NCBI GenBank assembly: GCA_947476285.1
Contig: CANJPU010000010.1
Location: 1-64,000, forward strand
Source of the DNA: Comamonadaceae bacterium
GTDB taxonomy: Bacteria; Pseudomonadota; Gammaproteobacteria; Burkholderiales; Burkholderiaceae_C
Length of the DNA: 64,000 nucleotides
Reading direction: 5' to 3'
Below are positions 1 through 7,090 of the stretch, one piece after another. The position numbers and the translations under genes were made by a program. The notes under the pieces are model-generated. The model was given only the letters and a program-made list of their open reading frames with translations, had not been told where the DNA came from and ran no database searches. Position 1 is the stretch's first letter; every line of letters begins with the position of its first letter.

Positions 1-90
1 CTGCGCGGGCATCGGGATATGAACTTCCTGATGACGGTCTTGGAGGCTCGGCAAACCGCCGTGCAGGCCAGCGAAAGAAAAGCCGCGTAG
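1..90 (+). CDS. C-terminal fragment of an unidentified protein (cut by window edge)
   Basis: The first frame is open from base 1 to a TAG at 88-90 and gives a 29-residue tail ending in QASERKAA. The residue mix, with a helical ExRQTAVQASER stretch, looks like a genuine protein C-terminus. It is too short to place in a family. The opposite strand is also open across part of this stretch, so the reading is not certain. If real, the gene converges on the broken CoA-transferase next to it. Confidence 0.35.
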   Translation: MRGHRDMNFLMTVLEARQTAVQASERKAA

Positions 91-109
91 TATCACGTCA
101 GAGGAGCCG

Positions 110-559
110 TCACCCGGCAGCGTTCAACAGTGATCGGGACATTGCCGGACTGCCCTCGCCAAATCCTTTGAGCTGGGCATAGACGATGCGGGGGTTGATA
201 GCCCGTATCACCGCCGGCGCAAAGCCCAGTCGATCTATCGCGCCGGGGCCGAAGTTCTCAACGAACACATCCGCCTTTTGCGCCAGTTGCTTGATCAGTG
301 CCTTGCCGGCTTCGGACTTGAGGTCCACCGTCATTGATTTCTTGTTGGCGTTGAGCTGCAAGAAATACCAGGCATCGCGCCCGGCTTGGTGCGCATGCGC
401 ATAACGCCCAGGCTCGCCGTTTTTCGGATGCTCGACCTTGACCACGTCGGCGCCCATCCAGGCGAGCACCTCGGTGCAGGACGGACCGGCCTCGAACTGG
501 GTCAGGTCCAGCACCTTGATTCCCTCAAGGCAACCGAGCTGTGCGGTGTGTGAATTCAC
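110..559 (-). pseudogene. Truncated CaiB/BaiF (class III) CoA-transferase
   Basis: The 149-residue product starts like a normal class III CoA-transferase: a GIKVLDLTQFEAGPSC segment near residue 14, then MGADVVKVEHP, the NANKKSMTVDLKS strand and ENFGPGAIDRLGF. Family members are about 400 residues. Similarity stops after GFGEGSP near residue 138, and the frame then runs through about ten unrelated residues to a stop. The catalytic aspartate, normally near residue 170, is therefore absent. I could not recover the missing part in another frame downstream, so this looks like a deletion or rearrangement scar rather than a simple frameshift. An intact paralogue lies at 25220-26425. Confidence 0.75.
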
Positions 560-870
560 GCGATGCTCATTTCTTCTGTTGATGTCTGATGAACGATGCG
601 GTGTTCTCCAGACGTATCGCAGTAGCTGTTCACGCGGGAATTCCCTTCCATAGACTCAGGCGCAGACCAAGGACAGAGCAATGTATGTCCTGGCCCTCGA
701 TCGGTCAATAGTGGTCGCATCAGTTGGTCGCATCAGCGGCCCTTGTCGCACCCCTTGGCTGGGAGTGTGATCGAGTCGTTTTGAATACCTCATGGCGGCT
801 ATTAGCCGGATGTAGAATGCAAAAAGCATCATTTGAATGTGCTACTCCCAAGAGAAAGCGAGATTTCCCA
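560..870. other. Intergenic region upstream of the branched-chain ABC operon
   Basis: About 310 bases lie between the start of the broken CoA-transferase (minus) and the binding-protein gene (plus). It must hold the promoter of the ABC operon. I do not see a convincing sigma-70 pair with normal spacing. A TAGAAT at 813-818 could be a -10 box. A tandem 12-base repeat is listed separately. No coding potential stands out. Confidence 0.4.
712..736. repeat. Tandem 12-base direct repeat upstream of livK
   Basis: The sequence tggtcgcatcag occurs at 712-723 and again at 725-736, separated by one base. It lies about 135 bases before the livK start, so the two copies could be adjacent sites for a regulator. 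A chance duplication is equally possible. Confidence 0.45.
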
Positions 871-2028
871 ATGAGACAACATCCTTTCATCCGTTCACTC
901 CTTACTTTGGCGGCAGCCGCTGCCTTCAGTGCCGGCGCGCAGGCGCAGGACATCAAGATCGGCGTGGCCGAAGCCTTGTCCGGTGGTGCGGCGCAATATG
1001 GCGTGGCCATTCGCAACGGCTTCCAGCTTGCTGCGCAAGAGATCAACGCCGCCGGCGGTATCAACGGCAAGAAGATCGAGCTCATCATTGAAGATGAGCA
1101 AGGCAAGAAAGAAGAAGCCATCAACGTCTTCAAGAAGCTGATTTTTCAAGACAACGTGCTGATGGTGTTCGGCCCCACGCTGTCGAACTCGGCCCTGGCC
1201 GCCGACCCAATTGCCCAGGCCGCCAAGACAGTGGCCTTTGGCACTTCCAACACGGCTGACGGCATCACCTCCATTGGCGACTATGTCTTTCGCAATTCGG
1301 TGACCGAGGCCGACGTGCTGCCCCAGACCATCAAGATGGCGGTCAAGAAGGCCAGCGTGAAGAAGGTGGCCGTGCTCTACGGCAACGACGACGTGTTCAC
1401 CAAGAGCGGCTACGACAACTTCAAGAAGGCCTTGGAAGACCTGAAGATTCCGGTCACCAGCACCGAAACCTTCGCCAAGGGCGATGTCGACTTCAAGGCC
1501 CAGCTCACCAAGATCAAGGCCGGCAACCCCGATGCCATCGTGCTGTCGGCCCTGCTTGCAGAGGGCGCCCCCATCATGGTGCAGGCGCGCCAGTTGGGCA
1601 TTACCGTGCCCTTCATTGGCGGCAACGGCATGAATTCGGTGAAAGTGTTCGAGCTGGCCAAGGACAAGTCAGACGGCCTGTATGTGGGCAGCCCCTGGTC
1701 GGCCAGCAACGTCACGCCTGAGAACTTGAAGTTCGTCAAGGCCTACACCGAGAAGTACAAGGTGGCACCCGATCAGTTCGCAGCTCAAGCCTATGACGGC
1801 CTGTACATCGTCACACAAGCAATCAAGAAGATCAAACTCACAGGCAAGCTGCCTGCCGACCGCACCGCGCTGCGCGGTGCACTGCCTTCGGTGAAATGGA
1901 CTGGCGCAACCGGCCCCTTCCAGTTCCGCCGCGCCACCGACAAGGCCGGCAAGCCCGCCGGCTATGACGCACAGCAAGTGCCCATCGTCAGCGTGACCAA
2001 GGGCGATCAGTTCGTGATCGAGAAGTAA
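871..2028 (+). CDS. livK: Branched-chain amino acid-type ABC transporter, periplasmic binding protein
   Basis: A 385-residue periplasmic binding protein of the Leu/Ile/Val family that delivers its ligand to the permease encoded downstream. The ATG at 871 is preferred over upstream in-frame starts because it opens a classical signal peptide (MRQHPFIRSLLTLAA, cleavage after AGAQA near residue 25) and follows a purine-rich agagaaagcgag at 851-862. The mature part begins DIKIGVAEALSG, and the EINAAGGINGKKIELI segment is a family hallmark. The ligand cannot be read from sequence. Paralogues bind amino acids, amides, urea or aromatic acids, and the acyl-CoA neighbourhood suggests an organic acid. 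A strong hairpin follows the stop codon. Confidence 0.92.
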   Translation: MRQHPFIRSLLTLAAAAAFSAGAQAQDIKIGVAEALSGGAAQYGVAIRNGFQLAAQEINAAGGINGKKIELIIEDEQGKKEEAINVFKKLIFQDNVLMVFGPTLSNSALAADPIAQAAKTVAFGTSNTADGITSIGDYVFRNSVTEADVLPQTIKMAVKKASVKKVAVLYGNDDVFTKSGYDNFKKALEDLKIPVTSTETFAKGDVDFKAQLTKIKAGNPDAIVLSALLAEGAPIMVQARQLGITVPFIGGNGMNSVKVFELAKDKSDGLYVGSPWSASNVTPENLKFVKAYTEKYKVAPDQFAAQAYDGLYIVTQAIKKIKLTGKLPADRTALRGALPSVKWTGATGPFQFRRATDKAGKPAGYDAQQVPIVSVTKGDQFVIEK

Positions 2029-2042
2029 AACGCGCATCAGGC

Positions 2043-2082
2043 AAGGACGGCGCCGATCGCATCGCGCCGTCCTTTCTTCTTG
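2043..2082 (+). terminator. Strong hairpin between binding protein and permease genes (terminator/attenuator)
   Basis: An 11-bp perfect stem is formed by aaggacggcgc (2043-2053) and gcgccgtcctt (2064-2074) around a 10-base loop, followed by a pyrimidine-rich tcttctt. The position, just after the binding-protein stop and before the permease genes, fits a partial terminator or an mRNA-stabilising structure. Either would make binding protein more abundant than permease, a common arrangement in ABC operons. Confidence 0.75.
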
Positions 2083-2121
2083 CCCCTGCGCGCATCACAG
2101 ACCCACCAGGAACTCATCGCC

Positions 2122-3003
2122 GTGTTGGAGCAGCAGCTTGTCAACGCCTTGTCGCTGGGCTGCGTCTATGCGCTGTTCGCGCTGGGCTTCACGCTGGTGT
2201 TCGGCGTGCTGGGTGTGGTCAATCTATCCCATGGTGCGGTGTTCATGGTGGGCGCCTACGCAGCCGAGCGCGCGGTGGTGCTGCTGCACATGCCGCTGTG
2301 GGGCGCACTGCTGTTTGCCTTTTTGTTCTGCGGCCTGATCGGCCTTGTCATTGATGTGCTGGTGCTGCGCCCGCTGCGCGCGCGCAATGCGCCCCACCTC
2401 ATTCCCATGATTGCCACCATCGGCGTGGCCATCATTCTCAACAACGGCACGCAAGGCCTCTTCGGCGCCGAGAATCGGCGTTTTCCGGCCTCGCTGGTGC
2501 CTGAAGAATCTCTCAGCCTGGGCGGGCTGCACCTCACGGCACTTGACCTGGGCATCATGCTGCTGTCGTTCGCGATGATGGCGGTGCTGTTGCTGACGCT
2601 CAAGAAAACCCAGTTGGGCCGGGCCTTGCGCGCGATTGCCGAATCACCCAAGGCGGCCTACTTGCTGGGCATCAATGTCGAAGGCCTGTTCTACCTGACC
2701 TCTTTCGTGGCGGCTGGCCTGGGCGGTATCGCCGGTGTGCTGATCGGGTTGTATTCCAACGCCCTGTTCCCACTGATGGGCCAACCCATGCTGCACAAGG
2801 GCATTGCGGTGATCATCCTGGGCGGCATGGGCGATATTCGCGGTGCGCTCTTGGCCGGGCTGTTCCTGGGCTTTGCCGAGGTGCTCTCGGTGGCCTACAT
2901 CGGATCGAGCATGCGCGATGCGGTGGGCTTTGGCCTCTTGTTCCTGATTTTGCTGCTGCGGCCCAAGGGTCTCTTTGGCACCGTGCACGAGCGCAAGGTC
3001 TGA
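2122..3003 (+). CDS. livH: Branched-chain ABC transporter permease, LivH type
   Basis: An inner-membrane permease subunit of about 293 residues. The proposed start is the GTG at 2122, preceded by AGGA at 2108-2111, giving the typical beginning LEQQLVNALSLGCVYALFALG. A TTG at 2080 is an alternative, but it sits in the terminator tail. The family segment VLGVVNLSHGAVFMVGAY lies near residue 27, and the cytoplasmic coupling region includes GRALRAIAESPKAAYLLGIN. Roughly eight hydrophobic segments are visible and the C-terminus LLRPKGLFG is typical. It should pair with LivM. Confidence 0.92.
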   Translation: MLEQQLVNALSLGCVYALFALGFTLVFGVLGVVNLSHGAVFMVGAYAAERAVVLLHMPLWGALLFAFLFCGLIGLVIDVLVLRPLRARNAPHLIPMIATIGVAIILNNGTQGLFGAENRRFPASLVPEESLSLGGLHLTALDLGIMLLSFAMMAVLLLTLKKTQLGRALRAIAESPKAAYLLGINVEGLFYLTSFVAAGLGGIAGVLIGLYSNALFPLMGQPMLHKGIAVIILGGMGDIRGALLAGLFLGFAEVLSVAYIGSSMRDAVGFGLLFLILLLRPKGLFGTVHERKV

Positions 3004-3005
3004 GC

Positions 3006-3872
3006 ATGGAGTGGTTTGAGTCTTTCTGGTCGGTCTACAGCAACCTCGTGCTCACCTTGGGCACCAACGCGCTCTTGGCCTTGTCCATCTACATGACGCT
3101 GGCCTGCGGCATGCTGTCCATCGCCAATGCCGCATTCATGGGCGTGGGCGCCTACACCTCGGCCCTGCTGACCATGCAGATGGGCGTGCCCTATCCGGTG
3201 GCTGTGCTGGCGGGCATGGCCGCGCCCTCCTTGCTGGCCTTTGTGATCGGCAAGCCCACGCTGCGCCTGTCGGGCGTGTACCTGGCCATGGCCACGCTGG
3301 CCTTTGGCGAAGTGGTGCGCATCGCGGTGCTCAATGCAGACTCATTGACCGGCGGCGCGCTGGGCCTCAACGGCATTCCACAGTCCACCGAGTGGTGGCA
3401 TGTGGCCCTTGCCCTGGCCCTGACGCTGCTGGTGCTGACGCGCCTGCGCCACTCCAAGGTGGGCCGCGCGTTTGAGGCCATCAAGGAAGACGAGACCGCC
3501 GCCGGCTTGATGGGCATCAATGTGCGCAAGCACAAGATGCTGGCCTTTGTGATGGGCGCGGCCATCGCCGGCCTGGCCGGCACGCTCAACGCCCACCTCA
3601 CCTTCTTCATCGGGCCCAATGAGTTCGGCTTTGATCGCGGGGTGGACATTCTCACCATGACCATCCTGGGCGGCATCAGCGGGCTGAGCGGCCCGGTGGT
3701 GGGTGCGGTGATTCTCACCCTGCTGCCCGAGATGTTGCGCTCGTTCAAGGATTTTCGCCTTGTGGTCAACGGCTTCATTCTGGTGTTGATTGTGCTGTTC
3801 CTGCCCAAGGGCATCTGGGATCCGGCCCGGTTTGCGAAGTGGTTCGGCCGCAAGGCAGGGGGTACGCAATGA
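3006..3872 (+). CDS. livM: Branched-chain ABC transporter permease, LivM type
   Basis: The second permease subunit (288 residues), starting two bases after the LivH stop. The N-terminus is hydrophobic, with SIANAAFMGVGAYTSALL near residue 38. The coupling-helix region GRAFEAIKEDETAAGLMGIN and the ending LFLPKGIWDPARF are characteristic. Several transmembrane helices are evident. It is short next to the longest LivM proteins but normal for the compact type. Its stop overlaps the LivG start in ATGA, so translation is probably coupled. Confidence 0.92.
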   Translation: MEWFESFWSVYSNLVLTLGTNALLALSIYMTLACGMLSIANAAFMGVGAYTSALLTMQMGVPYPVAVLAGMAAPSLLAFVIGKPTLRLSGVYLAMATLAFGEVVRIAVLNADSLTGGALGLNGIPQSTEWWHVALALALTLLVLTRLRHSKVGRAFEAIKEDETAAGLMGINVRKHKMLAFVMGAAIAGLAGTLNAHLTFFIGPNEFGFDRGVDILTMTILGGISGLSGPVVGAVILTLLPEMLRSFKDFRLVVNGFILVLIVLFLPKGIWDPARFAKWFGRKAGGTQ

Positions 3873-4663
3873 GCTGCCTTCTTCGCCTGGCGAATCTTTC
3901 GCGCGATTTCGGTGGCCTCAAGGTGCTGCAGGATGTGAATCTTGAGGTCCCCAAGGGCGGCATCTTCGGGCTGATCGGCCCCAATGGCGCGGGCAAGACC
4001 ACCGTCTTCAATCTGATCACCGCCTTGCTGCCGCCCACTGGCGGCAAGATCGAATTCAACGGCCGCGATCTGGCCGGCCTGATGCCCCATGAGATCACCG
4101 GGCTGGGCATTGCCCGCACCTTCCAGAACATTCGCATCTTCAAGGACATGACACTCCTGGAGAACGTGATGGTCGGCATGCACGGGCAGCTCAAGTACGG
4201 CCCGCTCGCGCTGCTGGCTGGCAGCGGCCTCTTTCGCTCCGAGGAGCGACGCGCGCGCGAGCGAGCCCGAGAGCTCTTGTCGTGGGTCAAGCTTGACCGC
4301 AAGATGGGCAAGCAGGCCGACAGCCTGTCATATGGCGACCAGCGCAAACTCGAACTTGCGCGTGCCCTGGCCAGCGAGCCGCAGTTGCTGCTGCTCGACG
4401 AACCAGTGGCCGGCATGAACAGCACCGAGAAAACCGACCTGATGCTGGAGATCCGCAACATCAGCTCGCGCGGGTACACCATTTTCATGATCGAACACGA
4501 CATGCGTTTCGTGATGGGCTTGTGCGAACAGATCGCGGTGCTCAATTTCGGCCACATCATCGCTCGCGGCGGCCCCGACGCGATCCGCAATGACCCGCAG
4601 GTGATTGAAGCGTACCTGGGGCGTGAGGACGACGAAGTCAGCACGCAGGGGGCCACAGCATGA
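3869..4663 (+). CDS. livG: Branched-chain ABC transporter ATP-binding protein, LivG type
   Basis: A 264-residue cytoplasmic ATPase. The ATG at 3869 overlaps the LivM stop and is preferred over an in-frame start 30 bases upstream. The Walker A motif GPNGAGKTT lies near residues 37-45, a Q-loop sits in ARTFQNIRIF, the signature is the variant LSYGDQRKLELARAL, and Walker B is LLLLDEPVAGMN. The C-terminal EAYLGRE is typical of LivG. It should form a heterodimer with LivF. The end overlaps LivF in ATGA. Confidence 0.94.
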   Translation: MSCLLRLANLSRDFGGLKVLQDVNLEVPKGGIFGLIGPNGAGKTTVFNLITALLPPTGGKIEFNGRDLAGLMPHEITGLGIARTFQNIRIFKDMTLLENVMVGMHGQLKYGPLALLAGSGLFRSEERRARERARELLSWVKLDRKMGKQADSLSYGDQRKLELARALASEPQLLLLDEPVAGMNSTEKTDLMLEIRNISSRGYTIFMIEHDMRFVMGLCEQIAVLNFGHIIARGGPDAIRNDPQVIEAYLGREDDEVSTQGATA

Positions 4664-5379
4664 GCACCGGTCCGCTGCTGCAGGTCAGCGGCCTGAAAGT
4701 AGCCTATGGCCACATCGAAGCAGTCAAGGGCATCGACCTGGAACTGCACGAAGGACAGATCACCACACTGGTGGGCGCCAACGGCGCGGGCAAGTCCACC
4801 ACGTTGCTGGCGCTGTCGGGCCTGGTTGCCAAGTCTGCAGGCCGCGTGATGTTCAATGGCATCGATCTCACGCGCATGGCGCCACACAAGATTGTGGCAA
4901 GCGGAGTGGTGCAAGTGGCCGAGGGCCGCGCCACCTTGACCACGCTCACCGTGCACGAGAACCTGGAGCTGGGCGCCTACACCCGGCGCGATCACCGCGC
5001 CGCGCGCGAGCGCGACATGGACTATGTCTACACCTTGTTCCCGCGCCTCAAAGAGCGTGCTCAGGGCGCCGCCGGCAATCTGTCTGGCGGCGAGCAGCAG
5101 ATGCTGGCAATCGGCCGCGCCCTGATGGCCAAGCCTCGGCTGCTGCTCTTGGACGAACCTTCCATGGGCCTGGCCCCGATTCTGGTTCAGGAAATCTTCC
5201 GCACGCTGCGCACCATCAATCAGACTGGCCTGACAATTTTTCTGGTGGAACAAAACGTGCGCCAGGCCCTGAAGATCGCAGACCGCGCCTACGTGATCGA
5301 GACCGGCCAGATTGTTCTGCAAGGAAGCGGCCGCGAGCTGCTTGACAACCCCAAGGTGCAAGAGGCTTATCTGGGTTGA
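4660..5379 (+). CDS. livF: Branched-chain ABC transporter ATP-binding protein, LivF type
   Basis: The second ATPase subunit (239 residues), last gene of the importer operon. Walker A GANGAGKSTTL is near residue 38, the signature is LSGGEQQMLAIGRAL, and Walker B is LLLLDEPSMGLAP. The segment VAEGRATLTTLTVHENLELGAY is characteristic of LivF. The protein ends EAYLG. Overlapping start and stop codons from LivM to LivF indicate tight co-translation. A small hairpin follows 14 bases after the stop. Confidence 0.94.
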   Translation: MSTGPLLQVSGLKVAYGHIEAVKGIDLELHEGQITTLVGANGAGKSTTLLALSGLVAKSAGRVMFNGIDLTRMAPHKIVASGVVQVAEGRATLTTLTVHENLELGAYTRRDHRAARERDMDYVYTLFPRLKERAQGAAGNLSGGEQQMLAIGRALMAKPRLLLLDEPSMGLAPILVQEIFRTLRTINQTGLTIFLVEQNVRQALKIADRAYVIETGQIVLQGSGRELLDNPKVQEAYLG

Positions 5380-5392
5380 TGGGATGAAGTGG

Positions 5393-5410
5393 TGGAGGTG
5401 CAGACCTCCA
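5393..5410 (+). terminator. Small hairpin after livF (possible operon end)
   Basis: A 7-bp stem tggaggt/acctcca encloses the loop gcag just downstream of the LivF stop. There is no clear U-run after it, so it would be at best a weak intrinsic terminator. It may instead protect the 3' end of the operon mRNA. Confidence 0.35.
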
Positions 5411-5514
5411 TCGCGGCAGCCTTGTTAATTCAATAGCTCCAAGGGCATCCCCCCTGGTTTGATGCAGACCTGCTGCCTAGAATTGTCTGTTCGATTCAGA
5501 CAGGAGCTTTTTCA

Positions 5515-6483
5515 GTGACCCGCATTCTCATCAAAACCATTTCATTCGCGCTGCTGGCCGGTGCGGTGCAGTGCGCGGCCTACGCACAAGCCTGGCCCAG
5601 CAAACCGATCCGGATGATCGTGCCCTCTGCTGCGGGCGGCATTCTGGATGGCGTGCACAGGGCCATCGCGCAGCAAATGTCCGAGAGCCTGGGCCAGCCC
5701 ATCGTGATCGACAACCGGCCTGGGGCAGGCGGCATGGTCGGCACAGGCGCGGTGGCCAAGGCCGAGCCCGATGGCTACACCATCGGCGTGATCGCCACCG
5801 GCCATGCGATTCATCCTTCCATACAGGCCAAGTTGCCTTATCACCCGACCCGTGACTTCGCCTTTGTCTCGCACACCATCAACCTCACCGCGATGTTGGT
5901 GACGCCGGCCTCCTTCCCTCCCAACAACGTCAAGGAGCTGATCGACTACGCGAAGGCCAGGCCAGGTGCGGTGACCTACGGCTCGGCTGGGCTGGGCCAA
6001 TCCAATCACCTCTCGGGTGTGATGTTTGGCCAGTTGGCCGGTATCGATGTGCGCCATGTGCCTTACCAGGGCAACGCACCGGCCACTACGGGCCTGTTGG
6101 CTGGCGATGTCTCGATGGTGTTCCTTGATCTGGTGGCCTCCAAACCTCTGATCGCCGCTGGCAAACTCAAAGGCTTGGCCGTTACCGGCAAGAAGCGCTC
6201 TCCCGCCGCTCCTGAGGCACCCCTGGTGAGCGAGACCTTGCCCGGCTTTGATGGCAACTCATGGCAAGGCATCATCGCGCCGGCCGGCACCCCACCCGAC
6301 GTGGTGCGCCGCCTGTCAGCGGCGGTAGCCAAAGCGGTGCAAACGAAGGCGGTACGAGACCGCTTCGAGCCAAATGGTGTCGAGCTGGTGGGCTCCACGC
6401 CCGAGCAGTTCACCGCGCATGTGAATTCGGAAATCGCGCATTGGCGGACCATCGCAATGGCGGCAGGCATCAAGCCGGAGTGA
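5515..6483 (+). CDS. Bug/TctC-family tripartite tricarboxylate transporter binding protein
   Basis: A 322-residue periplasmic solute receptor of the Bug family. It starts at GTG 5515 behind a good caggagc Shine-Dalgarno at 5500-5506. A signal peptide (to about residue 24, AAYAQ) is followed by the family start WPSKPIRMIVPSAAGG and then VIDNRPGAGGMVGTGAVAKAEPDGYT. Such proteins bind carboxylates and feed TctA/TctB membrane proteins, neither of which is encoded in this window, so it must use a distant permease or act as a sensor. Its neighbours, a thioesterase and an acyl-CoA synthetase, suggest a carboxylic acid ligand. Confidence 0.92.
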   Translation: MTRILIKTISFALLAGAVQCAAYAQAWPSKPIRMIVPSAAGGILDGVHRAIAQQMSESLGQPIVIDNRPGAGGMVGTGAVAKAEPDGYTIGVIATGHAIHPSIQAKLPYHPTRDFAFVSHTINLTAMLVTPASFPPNNVKELIDYAKARPGAVTYGSAGLGQSNHLSGVMFGQLAGIDVRHVPYQGNAPATTGLLAGDVSMVFLDLVASKPLIAAGKLKGLAVTGKKRSPAAPEAPLVSETLPGFDGNSWQGIIAPAGTPPDVVRRLSAAVAKAVQTKAVRDRFEPNGVELVGSTPEQFTAHVNSEIAHWRTIAMAAGIKPE

Positions 6484-6627
6484 GTGCCCAAGTGCGCCTG
6501 ATCTCGCATTGGCGCGCGTCACCCCTGCACGTGGCCCGCGTCGCGCGCCGGCATGTTTGGCAAAACACCTTCGCCGCTCCTTGTTCCCTGCGACCAATTC
6601 AGTTCAATCTTCAACTGACCGCAAACC

Positions 6628-7083
6628 ATGTCAAGCAATGCACCTGAAAACCCCACCAGCGAAGATCAGGACTTTGGCGCCTCCATGGGCTACCGACTGG
6701 CCGAATCGGCGGACGGCCTGGCGGTGGTGGAGCTCAAGATCTTGCCGCGCCACCGCAACCGCTGGGGCACGGTGCACGGCGGCGTGATACTCACCCTGAT
6801 GGACGCGGCTGGCCTGTGGTCGGGCGCCTACCGCGATGGTTTGATGCTGGCCGCATCGTCTGTGTCGGTAACCTGTAATTTCGTTCGTGCCGCCACTGGC
6901 GACCGGCTGCGTGCGCATGCGCAAGTGAGCAAGCTCGGGCGAGCGTTCTATTTTTCCGATCTGCGCGTGACCAGCGTGCCCGACGATACCCTGGTGGCCA
7001 CCGGCACCGGGGTATTCGCTTTCAGCCCGGACGGAAAATCGATGCGCATCACCGCAGATAACCCGATGCTGCGAACCGACTGA
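6628..7083 (+). CDS. PaaI-type hotdog acyl-CoA thioesterase
   Basis: A 151-residue single hotdog domain. The signature GTVHGGVILTLMDAAG (residues about 47-62) carries the HGG turn at residues 50-52 and the acidic residue D59 expected of the PaaI/4HBT-II group. These enzymes release free acids and CoA from aryl- or acyl-CoA esters, often as a relief valve for stalled catabolic intermediates. The stop lies 7 bases before the acyl-CoA synthetase start, so the two are very likely co-transcribed. The substrate is not deducible. Confidence 0.85.
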   Translation: MSSNAPENPTSEDQDFGASMGYRLAESADGLAVVELKILPRHRNRWGTVHGGVILTLMDAAGLWSGAYRDGLMLAASSVSVTCNFVRAATGDRLRAHAQVSKLGRAFYFSDLRVTSVPDDTLVATGTGVFAFSPDGKSMRITADNPMLRTD

Positions 7084-7090
7084 TTTCATC

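Noticed and set aside
3775-5361. Long minus-strand open frame (528 codons) across livG and livF
   Set aside because: It is antisense to genes with complete ABC motifs. Its own translation has low complexity and no domain, and GC-rich codon bias explains the open frame.
5393-5410. Hairpin after livF considered as a strong intrinsic terminator
   Set aside because: The stem is short and no U-run follows, so it is kept only as a weak candidate.
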